Of a stretch of 46,908 nt of DNA, positions 9,150 through 17,737 are shown piece by piece. The DNA is taken from assembly GCF_002440555.1 (NCBI RefSeq), contig NZ_DJUR01000043.1, positions 171,833-218,740 on the forward strand, given 5' to 3'. Numbering within the stretch: the first letter of the stretch is position 1; each line of letters starts with the position of its first letter. The notes under the pieces were generated by a model that was not told the origin of the DNA, made no database searches, and saw only the letters and a program-made list of their open reading frames with translations. The position numbers and the translations under genes were made by a program. This DNA comes from Aerococcus sp. UBA6277. Its GTDB lineage: Bacteria > Bacillota > Bacilli > Lactobacillales > Aerococcaceae.

Positions 9150-9857
9150 TTAAAAATTATCTCGTAAATTTCTCAAATTTTTAAATGCTGTGACATCTTC
9201 TGCTTGCATAAAAATGTTAATGATTTTTTCTCTACCTATGGTTGAAGGATAGGTAGGATGGTTTGCAGCATTTAAAACTTCTGCTTGCCCTAAGGCTTCA
9301 GCAATTACTTCATTTTCTGGAAATATTGAATGTGCAAATTTTAAATTGGTTAAGGTGTACTCGTGTCCTGCAAATACAGCGATGTCATCATCTAAACGGC
9401 TAAAAGTTTCTAAGGCATCAAAGGCTGCTTGGTAGTCGCCTGTGAAAACCCGGCCGCAACCGGCTGAAAACATGGCGTCCCCTGAAAATAGGAAATGATT
9501 GTCTACAATATAAGCTAAATGCCCTTCTGTGTGGCCAGCTGACAGTAAAGCCGTTACAGTGTGCCCTAAAATGTCTACTTGGCTACCATCTTCTAAAATT
9601 GTCATTTCGTCAAACCCTGGCACTTCACTCGGACCATAGATATTAGTTTCTGGGTAGGCCTGGATAATTTCCTCTACACCCCCAATATGATCGTCATGTT
9701 TGTGTGTTAATAAAATAGCAATTTGACTAGGTTTTTCTACTTCGATATAAGATAAAACTTCTGTTGCTTCACCCGGGTCAACAATCACAACACTATCTGT
9801 ATCTTCAATCATCCAAATATAATTATCTGCTAATGCATGTATCGGGAAAATATTCAT
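9150..9857 (-). CDS. MBL-fold hydrolase, glyoxalase II type (hydroxyacylglutathione hydrolase-like)
   Basis: The ATG at 9857 has a GAGGAG site; a GTG five codons upstream lies within that site and is rejected. The 235-residue protein has the metallo-beta-lactamase motif THKHDDHIGG (about 52-61), a His in SAGHTEGHLAY (about 110), Asp in FLFSGDAMFSAGCGRV and a late His in VFAGHEYTLTNLKFA. The C-terminal AHSIFPEN...NAANHPTYPSTIGREK region is the glyoxalase II extension, here short (many are about 250 residues). The expected role is hydrolysis of S-lactoyl-thiols in methylglyoxal detoxification. Low-GC bacteria often lack glutathione, so the thiol may be different. Confidence 0.87.
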   Translation of the reverse strand: MNIFPIHALADNYIWMIEDTDSVVIVDPGEATEVLSYIEVEKPSQIAILLTHKHDDHIGGVEEIIQAYPETNIYGPSEVPGFDEMTILEDGSQVDILGHTVTALLSAGHTEGHLAYIVDNHFLFSGDAMFSAGCGRVFTGDYQAAFDALETFSRLDDDIAVFAGHEYTLTNLKFAHSIFPENEVIAEALGQAEVLNAANHPTYPSTIGREKIINIFMQAEDVTAFKNLRNLRDNF

Positions 9858-9973
9858 AGGTATACTCCTCACTACTCCTTATATACTTAACATAATCCAT
9901 ATATACGTAATCTTTCTCTTGCATCTTAACATATCATGCATACTAATCGCCATTTATCAAACTGAAACAATTT

Positions 9974-10453
9974 TTATTTATGATAAGGTTCATTATTTTG
10001 TATTCTAAAGGCGCGATAAATCTGTTCTGTTAACACTAAACGCATCAATTGGTGAGGTAAGGTCATTTTGCCAAAAGAAATGGCTTGATTTGCGCGTTTA
10101 TTGACCGCTTCACTCGTACCTAAGGATCCCCCAATCACAAATACTAAAGTTGATTTCCCTTGTGTCATCTGACTTTGCATTGATTTAGCTAATTCTGGTG
10201 AGGATAGCATCTTTCCGTTTATCGCTAGCAGATAAACATAATCATCCGGTTTTATTTTATTCAAGATACGTCTACCTTCCACATCCTTCACTATTTCATC
10301 TTCCGTTTCACTAGCATTTTCTTTTGTCGGTTCATCTTTCACTTCAATCATTTCAAACTTTGTATAGCGTGAAAGACGCTTGCTATATTCTTCAATCCCT
10401 TGTTTTAGGTACTTCTCTTTCAATTTTCCAACTGAGATGATTTTAATTAACAT
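9974..10453 (-). CDS. rlmH: 23S rRNA (pseudouridine1915-N3)-methyltransferase RlmH
   Basis: Starting at the internal ATG at 10453 gives 159 residues, the standard RlmH length, beginning [15 protein letters not shown]. The SPOUT fold's knotted cofactor site is seen in [14 protein letters not shown], and the C-terminal hallmark [16 protein letters not shown] is complete. The enzyme methylates the pseudouridine in helix 69 of 23S rRNA. In many Firmicutes rlmH lies next to the wal/htrA region near the replication origin, as here. Confidence 0.95.
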   Translation of the reverse strand: MLIKIISVGKLKEKYLKQGIEEYSKRLSRYTKFEMIEVKDEPTKENASETEDEIVKDVEGRRILNKIKPDDYVYLLAINGKMLSSPELAKSMQSQMTQGKSTLVFVIGGSLGTSEAVNKRANQAISFGKMTLPHQLMRLVLTEQIYRAFRIQNNEPYHK

Positions 10454-10608
10454 GCAAAAATAACTCCTATCATGCAAATATTTCGTTATTACCTTTTTTA
10501 TTTTTTATTCTACTAGATTTTTCTGCTAAAGTGTTTATAATTAGTCGTATTTGAAAAATAAAACTTAATATTTCTTAAAATCATCAAATTTTATGGGAGG
10601 TTATCACA

Positions 10609-12021
10609 ATTAATTTAATACATAGGGGACTGGATTATTTTCTAAAACCGGTGAGTCAATTGTCTAGTGCCAAAAAGATTGCTTTGTCATTTGCTGTCGT
10701 CATCATCATAGGTTCACTACTACTGAGTCTACCAATTAGCCAGGCGGCCACGTCAGATGCAACATACTTTGACCATCTATTTATTGCTGTTTCTGCTGTC
10801 TGTGTGACAGGTTTATGGGTTGAATCTATTTATGATACCTATAATACATTTGGACAGATTATTATGTTGCTGTTAATCCAGATCGGTGGTTTAGGGTTGA
10901 TGACCTTCATCTCGCTTATTTATTTTAGAATTGGCCAAAATGTCCCTATACGTGACCAAGTTGCCGTTTCCGGTGCTTTAAACAACAGTTCACTAAACGA
11001 CATTGCCAATTGGCTAGGTAAAATTTTCCGATACACTTTTATTATTGAAGGTATTGGTGCTTTACTCTTTGCTACTTATTTTATTCCTACATATGGTTTA
11101 GGTCGCGGTACTTTTCTGAGTATCTTTATGGCTATTTCTGCTTTCTGTAATGCTGGGTTTGACCCATTAGGAAACTCTTCTATGATAGGTTTACAGACAC
11201 AGCCAGTGGTTAATTGGACCATTATTTCTCTTATTATTCTTGGTGGTATAGGATTTTCAGTTTGGTTTGATGTGGCTAACCAAATGAAGAAATTCGACCG
11301 TTCTAGACCAAAATCTGCTTTTAAAAAAGCGATCCGTCAATTACGCCCACATACTAAATTGGCTTTAAAAATGACTATCTTAATCATTACGTTTGGGGCT
11401 TTGTTATTTCTAGCCTTCGAGTGGAACAATAACGACACAATTGGAGAGATGTCTATTGGTAACAAATTTATGACCGCTGTCTTTCAAACTGTTACTATGC
11501 GTACAGCGGGATTTGCTTCTATCGATTATACTTTGGCACATCCTGTTAGTTTATTGGTGTTCGTTGTTACCATGTTTATCGGTGGTAGTCCTGGTGGTAC
11601 AGCTGGTGGTTTAAAAACAACAACATTTGCTTTAGTATTAATGCTAGCTATTGCAGAGATTAGACAAAAAGAATTTATCAACTTTGATAAACACACGATT
11701 CCATCAAAACTATTACGTCAGGCATTTGTTATCTTCTTACTATATACCACTTTATTAATTATTGGTTCTGGTTTAATCTTAGCTTTTGATCCTCAAGTGG
11801 ATTTCTTATATATACTATTTGAAACCATTTCTGCGTTTGCAACCGTTGGTGTAACAGCCAATTTAACACCAACGCTTTCTATGGCTAGTCAAATTATTTT
11901 AATGGCATTAATGTTTATGGGACGGATTGGTCCAATGACTATGTTCCTTTCTTTATTACCAAGTAAACAAGATAAAAAACGTGATATTAAATATACAAAC
12001 ACAAATATTTTAATAGGATAG
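10609..12021 (+). CDS. ktrB: KtrB/TrkH-family potassium uptake subunit, probable ATT start
   Basis: This is the pore subunit of a Ktr K+ transporter. Four pore loops are visible: AVCVTGLWV, SAFCNAGFDPLG, VTMRTAGFASIDY and SAFATVGVTANLT, each with the selectivity Gly, and the GGSPGGTAGGLKTTTF gate-region loop. The first canonical start is a GTG at 10651, but no ribosome site is near it. The frame stays open upstream, and GGGAGG at 10595-10600 is followed eight bases later by an in-frame ATT at 10609, which would add 14 residues (INLIHRGLDYFLKP) before the first helix. No ATG exists in this frame upstream. The gene is 10 bases ahead of ktrA. Confidence 0.92.
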   Translation: MNLIHRGLDYFLKPVSQLSSAKKIALSFAVVIIIGSLLLSLPISQAATSDATYFDHLFIAVSAVCVTGLWVESIYDTYNTFGQIIMLLLIQIGGLGLMTFISLIYFRIGQNVPIRDQVAVSGALNNSSLNDIANWLGKIFRYTFIIEGIGALLFATYFIPTYGLGRGTFLSIFMAISAFCNAGFDPLGNSSMIGLQTQPVVNWTIISLIILGGIGFSVWFDVANQMKKFDRSRPKSAFKKAIRQLRPHTKLALKMTILIITFGALLFLAFEWNNNDTIGEMSIGNKFMTAVFQTVTMRTAGFASIDYTLAHPVSLLVFVVTMFIGGSPGGTAGGLKTTTFALVLMLAIAEIRQKEFINFDKHTIPSKLLRQAFVIFLLYTTLLIIGSGLILAFDPQVDFLYILFETISAFATVGVTANLTPTLSMASQIILMALMFMGRIGPMTMFLSLLPSKQDKKRDIKYTNTNILIG

Positions 12022-12031
12022 GTGTTATAAA

Positions 12032-12706
12032 ATGGGAAAAATGAATCTAGTAGGTATTTTAGGTTTAGGTATTTTTGGTTCTACAATCGCTAAAGAATTA
12101 TCCGAAAGCGGTGTTGAAATCATTGCTTGTGATCTAGATGAAAAAAATGTAAACCGTTTAGATGGTTACTTAACAGTTGGTTCAGTTGGAGACTTTACTG
12201 ATATAGAATATATGCGAAACCTAGGTTTTGGCCAATGTGATGCGATCGTTATTTCTACAGGTACCAACCTTGAAGCTTCTGTATTAGGCGTTATTAATGC
12301 AAAAGAATTAGGTATCAACCATATCATCTGTAAGGTTAAAAATAAAACCAACCGTAAAGTTTTAGAAGCGCTAGGTGTAGATACCATTGTACAACCAGAA
12401 AAAGAATCCGGTGTTCAAATTGCGCGTCGTATGAATCATAATACAATTGAAGAAGTCATTAATTTAGACGATAAAACTTCACTTGTCGAATTCCGTGCGC
12501 CCGAAGAATGGGTTGGCAAATCATTAACTTCACTAAATACACGACAACGTTATGACATTAATATCATTGGTATTCGCAAACGTCGCCGTGAAGCATTAAC
12601 TACAACATTTCCTGCTGACTATATCATTCAAGCAGATGATATCTACGTAGCTATTGCTAATACTGATAAATTTGAAAAAGCTGATTATTTACGTGAAATT
12701 CGTTAA
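12032..12706 (+). CDS. ktrA: KtrA, RCK-domain gating subunit of the potassium transporter
   Basis: The 224-residue protein has an N-terminal Rossmann RCK_N domain with GLGIFGSTIA (about 11-20) and an acidic CDLDE at the end of the second strand for nucleotide binding, then an RCK_C domain (about 135-220) in which KtrA homologues bind c-di-AMP. It forms an octameric ring that opens KtrB when ATP is bound. It is the second gene of the ktrB-ktrA operon and is followed by a terminator. Confidence 0.94.
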   Translation: MGKMNLVGILGLGIFGSTIAKELSESGVEIIACDLDEKNVNRLDGYLTVGSVGDFTDIEYMRNLGFGQCDAIVISTGTNLEASVLGVINAKELGINHIICKVKNKTNRKVLEALGVDTIVQPEKESGVQIARRMNHNTIEEVINLDDKTSLVEFRAPEEWVGKSLTSLNTRQRYDINIIGIRKRRREALTTTFPADYIIQADDIYVAIANTDKFEKADYLREIR

Positions 12707-12725
12707 TAGTCACTATACAACTTTT

Positions 12726-12754
12726 AGGTTGCGGCGCAGGCCTCAGCCTTTTTT
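12726..12754 (+). terminator. Terminator of the ktrBA operon
   Basis: AGGTTG-C-GG pairs with CC-T-CAGCCT (one G-T pair, one mismatch) around a six-base loop, followed by TTTTTT. Confidence 0.75.
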
Positions 12755-12776
12755 ATTACCAAGAATCTAGCAAAAG

Positions 12777-12981
12777 TATCCACAATCTCCACAAGACACA
12801 AACTTGATTTATCAGCCTTTTGCCGAAAAAACAAATGACCCACCTACTTATCCCCATTATCCACAGATGCATTCACAATTCACAAAGCTCATACCACAAT
12901 GTTTTTACCCTTATCATAATTTTGCCCACAATTTACCCATCTTATCCACATGATTGTGGATAAGATGTGGGGATAAGTAGG
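12777..12981. other. DnaA-box cluster with nested inverted repeats (oriC-like element)
   Basis: Perfect DnaA boxes TTATCCACA occur at 12857-12865 and 12942-12950 (plus) and 12955-12963 (minus). Variants are TTATCCCCA at 12848-12856 (plus) and 12968-12976 (minus) and GTATCCACA at 12777-12785. Two inverted repeats are built from them: CATCTTATCCACA/TGTGGATAAGATG (12938-12967, four-base centre) and CCTACTTATCCCC/GGGGATAAGTAGG (12843-12855 with 12969-12981). No dnaA or dnaN gene lies in the window. The surrounding wal-htrA-rlmH genes are usually origin-proximal, so this may be an origin element or a DnaA-binding reservoir. From 12990 to 13277 I see only unassigned sequence. Confidence 0.7.
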
Positions 12982-13277
12982 GAATTCTCCGCCAGAATAG
13001 GATTAATGCTTTATCCAGCAGCCATATCATCTTTAACACGAAATAACACTAACTTCATTAAGCAAAAGCCAAACCATGTTCACGCCTTCTTCATTATGTA
13101 AAATAAAGTTTCCTTCAGTTGATAGTTGCCTTAAAACACGGTCCCCAAATTACGGCTAGATTAACAAGATGCAATGACATTACACGTGCCAATCTGTTTT
13201 AAATTTCTGTTTAAAATTGTTGATCCAGTTGTATGTGTTTAACGATTACTATTAGACAGCAAGAATCAGCGACAAAG

Positions 13278-13543
13278 AAAAAGCCCAACCCGATTATAGG
13301 TTGAGCTTAGTTGAATATATATAGACCATTGTTAGAAAGTGGAGATATTTAAAACGAGATATGCCCTGAGGCTGAAGCTTACCTAGCATGCCTTAGCAGT
13401 GAATCCAGATTGGCTGATCTATATCAATCTATGGTCTTTAGATCTTACAGAATGAATAGTCAGACAAGGAATTAGACCTTAACTCATTTCGGTTCCACTG
13501 CTCTTTAGGGCAATGATCGATAAAGCGTAAGTCCAAGGCTTAC
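13278..13543 (-). ncRNA. Structured RNA, copy A of a two-member family
   Basis: Read leftward, it starts with the hairpin GTAAG-CCTTGGA-CTTAC (13527-13543), nine bases after a possible -10 (GATAAT, 13552-13557), and ends in a terminator (AAGCTCAACC/GGGTTGGGCTT, then T5; 13278-13309). A block at 13365-13404 (AAGGCATGCTAG...CTTCAGCCTCAGGG) matches copy B at 25994-26035. GATCATTG near the 5-prime end can pair with CAATGGTC near the 3-prime end, closing a long-range helix. It lies 49 bases downstream of htrA on the same strand, so a processed 3-prime UTR is possible, but copy B follows an unrelated gene. No good ORF lies inside. I do not recognise it as tmRNA, RNase P, SRP or 6S RNA. Confidence 0.65.
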
Positions 13544-13591
13544 AGTACCTCATTATCTTTTATCTCTTTAAAAAGTTAGCACTTTTACTTT

Positions 13592-14947
13592 CTAGCTTAC
13601 AGTACTTGAATTTTGTGGTTGTAATTGTACTGTCGTTGTTTGTAATTCACCATTACGGTAGAAGGATACTTCCACACTTGCATCAGATTCTTGTTGGTAC
13701 AAGACTTGACGCAATGACGCTGAGTCAGTCACTGCTTCACCAGCAAATTCTACAACAACATCATCCGCTTGCAAGCCTGCAGCTTCAGCAGCTGAACCAG
13801 CCACAACTTCTGCGATGTAGACACCACCATCAACATCATCCGGTAATTGTAAGTTTTGAGATTGGTAATCTAATGAAACGCGGTTTAAGTCAACCATAGA
13901 TACACCCAACTCAGGTCGAACGATTTCGCCATTTTCCTCAAGTTGTGCAATAATTGTTTGAACTTCTGCAGATGGAATAGCAAAGCCCATACCTTCAACT
14001 TCATCACTAGACACTTTCATTGAGTTAATCCCAATCACTTGCCCAGCAGCATTCAATAAAGCACCACCAGAGTTGCCAGGGTTAATCGCCGCATCTGTTT
14101 GGATAACATTAGCCACCCAGTCAGACGTACCATCACCGTCAGTATCAACAGCTACAGAACGATCTAAACCAGAGATAATCCCTTGCGTTACAGTAGTCGC
14201 ATATTCAGAACCTAAAGGTGAACCAATTGCAATCGCAGGTTCCCCTACTTTCAAGCTATCAGAATCCCCAAATTCAGCAACGGTTGTCACAATATCTGAA
14301 GAAATCTTCAATACCGCTAAGTCAGTCCATGGATCAGAACCAACCACTTCAGCCTCAACTTGGGTACCATCAGCCATAATAATATTAATCGCATCTGCCC
14401 CGTCAATTACGTGGTTGTTAGTGACAACATAAGCAGTATCCCCATCAACCTTGTAGACAACACCTGAACCCTCAGAAGAAGTCTCTAATTCTGAAGACGC
14501 TGTTGTAGATTCGTCTTGAGTTGGTGAAGTAAATCCGAATAAGTCATATGTTGAAACAGACTCTGTCATGTTCACAACAGAAACAACTGAATCTTGTACA
14601 TTAGCTACAGTTTCAGAAACATCCGTAGTCACATCAAGTGAAGTCGATTGGACTGAAGAAGCTGTATTATCAGCTTGCGCACTAGAAACTGCTTCATCTA
14701 CAATCGATTGCACTTCTTCAGTTGAAATCTGATCATCCGGATCATTGGCAGTAGTCACAGCATAGCCCACACCAGAAATTAACACAGCAGCAACTGCACC
14801 ACCAATTAAGCCTGATTGTAAGGCGGTCAATTTACGTTCTTTCTTTTCAGGTCTATGTGGTTCATTTGGATTTTTAATTGGTTCATCATTTTGGTTATCC
14901 ACTGATGACTGGTCATTTAAATTATTTGGATCATTTGACTGAGACAT
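13592..14947 (-). CDS. htrA: HtrA/DegP-like membrane-anchored serine protease
   Basis: The 451-residue protein has a charged N-terminal tail, one membrane helix (about 42-65), a low-complexity linker, a trypsin-like domain with His179 (NNHVIDGA), Asp209 (WTDLAVLKI) and Ser293 (GNSGGALL), and one PDZ domain (about 340-440). Residues 268-274 form a DTDGDGT loop resembling a calcium site within the protease domain. It degrades misfolded secreted proteins at the cell surface. A GAGGGGG site precedes the ATG. It is the last protein gene of the wal operon, in the usual order after walJ, with structured RNA copy A just downstream. Confidence 0.95.
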   Translation of the reverse strand: MSQSNDPNNLNDQSSVDNQNDEPIKNPNEPHRPEKKERKLTALQSGLIGGAVAAVLISGVGYAVTTANDPDDQISTEEVQSIVDEAVSSAQADNTASSVQSTSLDVTTDVSETVANVQDSVVSVVNMTESVSTYDLFGFTSPTQDESTTASSELETSSEGSGVVYKVDGDTAYVVTNNHVIDGADAINIIMADGTQVEAEVVGSDPWTDLAVLKISSDIVTTVAEFGDSDSLKVGEPAIAIGSPLGSEYATTVTQGIISGLDRSVAVDTDGDGTSDWVANVIQTDAAINPGNSGGALLNAAGQVIGINSMKVSSDEVEGMGFAIPSAEVQTIIAQLEENGEIVRPELGVSMVDLNRVSLDYQSQNLQLPDDVDGGVYIAEVVAGSAAEAAGLQADDVVVEFAGEAVTDSASLRQVLYQQESDASVEVSFYRNGELQTTTVQLQPQNSSTVS

Positions 14948-15059
14948 ATGCTCATCCCCCTCGATTTTTTTATTTTAGACTCTTAACACTTTTATTATAC
15001 TAAGTATATTTGAATTGTTTATGAATTTTTACAGGCGATCCTATAAAAATTTGTAAAAT

Positions 15060-15875
15060 TTATAAGGTAAACAAGCTTGTTGGCTTGTCTGGACTGGTAT
15101 CATATACTTCAAATTGCTCATGAACACCAAGATCAGCCTGAACCATTTTTGATACACATGTTTGATGTGCAATCGACTTCATATTATTCTCTTTAGATAA
15201 ATGGCCTAGATAGATACGTTTCGTTCTATCCCCAATCATATCAATCATGGCTTGAGCACCGGCATCATTTGATAAATGGCCCTCATCACCAAGGATACGT
15301 TGTTTTAAAGACCATGGATAAGCACCCATCCGCAACATGTCCAAATCATGGTTGGATTCGATTAAATAGCCATCTGAATTCTTCAACAAGCCAATTAACC
15401 GGTCACTCACATAACCTGTATCCGTTAGAATGGTAAACTGTCGGTCATCCTTTTGAAAGGCATAAAACTGTGGATCTGCCGCATCATGGCTCACACCGTA
15501 GGACACAATATCCACATCGCCTAAAGTTAGTATATCACCTTGCTCCATGACATGCTGTTTTTCTACTGGGATAACCCCAACCTTACTCCCAATTGCTTGC
15601 CAGGTCGCCTCATTAGCATAGACATTTAAATCGTACTTACGCGCAAGAACCCCCATTCCCTTAATGTGGTCTGAATGTTCATGCGTAATAAATAAACTAT
15701 CAATCTCATTGATATCGCGATTAATGCCGGCTAACAATTCTTTCATCTTTTTCCCGCTAAATCCTGCGTCCACTAAAATTTTCCGCTTAGGGGTTTCAAT
15801 ATAAGTAGCGTTTCCGCTAGAGCTACTGCCGAGCATGGAAACACGCATTGTAAAATCATTTTGTGCAGTCTCCAT
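15060..15875 (-). CDS. walJ: WalJ (YycJ) MBL-fold hydrolase
   Basis: The 271-residue metallo-beta-lactamase-fold protein has the opening SMLGSSSSGNATYIET, the zinc motif ITHEHSDHIKG and the later TDTGY and LGHLSKENN motifs of the YycJ group. It starts at an ATG with AGGAGG. WalJ is a nuclease-like member of the WalRK operon implicated in DNA repair or replication fidelity in relatives. Between walI and walJ an extra membrane-protein gene is inserted in this genome, but the spacing of 65 bases still suits one transcript. Confidence 0.93.
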   Translation of the reverse strand: METAQNDFTMRVSMLGSSSSGNATYIETPKRKILVDAGFSGKKMKELLAGINRDINEIDSLFITHEHSDHIKGMGVLARKYDLNVYANEATWQAIGSKVGVIPVEKQHVMEQGDILTLGDVDIVSYGVSHDAADPQFYAFQKDDRQFTILTDTGYVSDRLIGLLKNSDGYLIESNHDLDMLRMGAYPWSLKQRILGDEGHLSNDAGAQAMIDMIGDRTKRIYLGHLSKENNMKSIAHQTCVSKMVQADLGVHEQFEVYDTSPDKPTSLFTL

Positions 15876-15940
15876 GATTGCCTCCTTCTAGATCTAAATA
15901 CTGTTACTTTTTCATTTATTATTCTTCATCTTGTCACCAA

Positions 15941-17719
15941 CTATTCAGCGACGTCATCATCCGTAACTTTCTCAGCATGTGGTTGCCACTTCAATTTCCC
16001 TAACTGTAAATGGTCAATCGCTTGTGCCGAACCCATCAAAGGTAACTGGACAACCTGCGCCTCTTTTTCCAGCGCCTTAGCAACCTTCACATTCGACCCT
16101 GCAACCCAAGCATATAAATATTGATGGTCCAACCATTCTGCCGATTGACGGCCCCAAGCATCCGGATTCATTAACTGGCTGCCGATGCCCTTCAAATAGC
16201 CATGCCACAATTTGAATAAGGATACCCCTTTTTCACTCCGCATTGGTAAGACATTTCTTTGTAAAAGGTCAACCAATGCCACGCTGGCAACCAGCAATAA
16301 CAAAGCCCATACATTTAAAGTTTGCAGCTGCAATTGCCAGTAAATCACGAAACCTGTTCCAAATAACCATGCTACCATATAAAGGGTTAGAATAGCCATG
16401 TAAACTTGATTCATTTTACTATAAACACCGTCTTTGGTTAAGGGTTGTTTAGCTACTTGGTTAATCTTCCGGACTAATTTCCGGCCAAAGCGTGACATCA
16501 TCGTTACCTTGCCCGTATTGTTGAAAACTAAGTCATTTAAAGATACCACATCACGACTAGATTGGGTATTTTCATGAAGCTTCGTTAATAACAATTGGCC
16601 TGCTGGATGGTTAACTTCCTGTTTCAGTGTTGATACTTGAATATCCGCTAATTGACCACGTTTATTAACTTCAAAATGCGCCGCCAAAACTTTTGCTTCA
16701 ATCATCTCTAAGACTAATAAGACAATCTTTTGATGGTCCGAATAGCCTTTACCCATTAAGTGGGCCACAGTTTGCGGACCGTAAGCATTGGGTTGACTAG
16801 CAACAAAGCCTTTTTTGTTCGGAACAGCAATGACAATTTTGCGTTTTTTCATATATAAATAAATAGTATAAGCAAAAATTAAGACAAATAAAGTCCCTGC
16901 CACAGCCCACATTTGCATGGTTTGGCGTCTTTGTAAACTAGTCGCAGCTTCTTGGCTAGCCTGCATGCTTTCAATAGTGGATTGGCCTTCAGAGTCTGCC
17001 CCCACCTTTTTGTTATCAGGTAGGATAGACACCGGCATGTACATTTGAAGGGCCACACTTTCATCAGCTTTTAAATTATCCACTGTGATTGTAAATGATT
17101 TTCTATCGTCAGCCCATTGCAAGTCCGTTTTGCCAGGACCTGAAACGATTAAATCAGATTGATCTTCTGGCACGGCTTGCGGGAATGTGACAGTTAAAGT
17201 GGCTAGATCGACGTCATACGGTAATGCTAGAAAGCTGTTCTTTAAAATCGTCCATTCAGAATAATTGGTCCAAGCATCTGAAATCGTCGCTGAAACCTGG
17301 GTAATATGTGGTGCATCCGTCACCGTATTATAGATGGTGATGTCCGCCGCTTGATCATTGGCAGTAGAAACCGTAAAAGTCCCCACTTCATTTGAATCAC
17401 TCTCCACAAAAGTGAAATAAGAATCCGCCGACACACTCTTCATATCCACACCAAGACTGACCAACTTGCTCATATCCGTCAGGGCAATCCGATGGTTAAA
17501 TTCCTCAACCGTCCCCTTCACATCAAAACCAATCGTCTCCTCTTGTTGCATGGTCCCATCCGCTTGCACATTCACAATCGCCGTATAGTCACTCACCGAC
17601 ACCTCCGCTTGTACTTCAGTCTTATCCCCTGCAAAAAGGAACATCGCCACTAAGCTCACTAGGATAATCGTAAACTGGTGCCAGCGGTCACTGACTTTTT
17701 CTTGATAATTTTGAAACAT
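15941..17719 (-). CDS. DUF2207-type membrane protein inside the wal operon
   Basis: The ATG at 17719 has an AGAGGA site; a TTG at 17737 abuts the walI stop and is less likely. The roughly 592-residue product has an N-terminal signal or anchor helix (FTIILVSLVAMFLFAG), an extracytoplasmic beta-rich region (about 40-240, starting YTAIVNVQADGTMQQEETI), a membrane helix near 265-285, a long cytoplasmic part and two further helices near 440-490. This is the DUF2207 layout (YciQ-like), whose function is unknown. It lies 18 bases after walI and 65 before walJ, where canonical wal operons have no gene. Confidence 0.82.
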   Translation of the reverse strand: MFQNYQEKVSDRWHQFTIILVSLVAMFLFAGDKTEVQAEVSVSDYTAIVNVQADGTMQQEETIGFDVKGTVEEFNHRIALTDMSKLVSLGVDMKSVSADSYFTFVESDSNEVGTFTVSTANDQAADITIYNTVTDAPHITQVSATISDAWTNYSEWTILKNSFLALPYDVDLATLTVTFPQAVPEDQSDLIVSGPGKTDLQWADDRKSFTITVDNLKADESVALQMYMPVSILPDNKKVGADSEGQSTIESMQASQEAATSLQRRQTMQMWAVAGTLFVLIFAYTIYLYMKKRKIVIAVPNKKGFVASQPNAYGPQTVAHLMGKGYSDHQKIVLLVLEMIEAKVLAAHFEVNKRGQLADIQVSTLKQEVNHPAGQLLLTKLHENTQSSRDVVSLNDLVFNNTGKVTMMSRFGRKLVRKINQVAKQPLTKDGVYSKMNQVYMAILTLYMVAWLFGTGFVIYWQLQLQTLNVWALLLLVASVALVDLLQRNVLPMRSEKGVSLFKLWHGYLKGIGSQLMNPDAWGRQSAEWLDHQYLYAWVAGSNVKVAKALEKEAQVVQLPLMGSAQAIDHLQLGKLKWQPHAEKVTDDDVAE

Positions 17720-17737
17720 GAATCGTCCTCTTTCCAA

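Noticed and set aside
12166..12387. Leftward ORF inside ktrA
   Set aside because: Shadow frame of a well-supported gene.
13278..13543. T-box, tmRNA, RNase P, SRP or 6S RNA as identity of the structured RNA
   Set aside because: GTGGAACCG resembles part of a T-box, but there is no specifier stem, no downstream gene and no antiterminator. Hallmarks of tmRNA (tRNA-like CCA end), RNase P (GAAAGTCC) and SRP RNA are absent.
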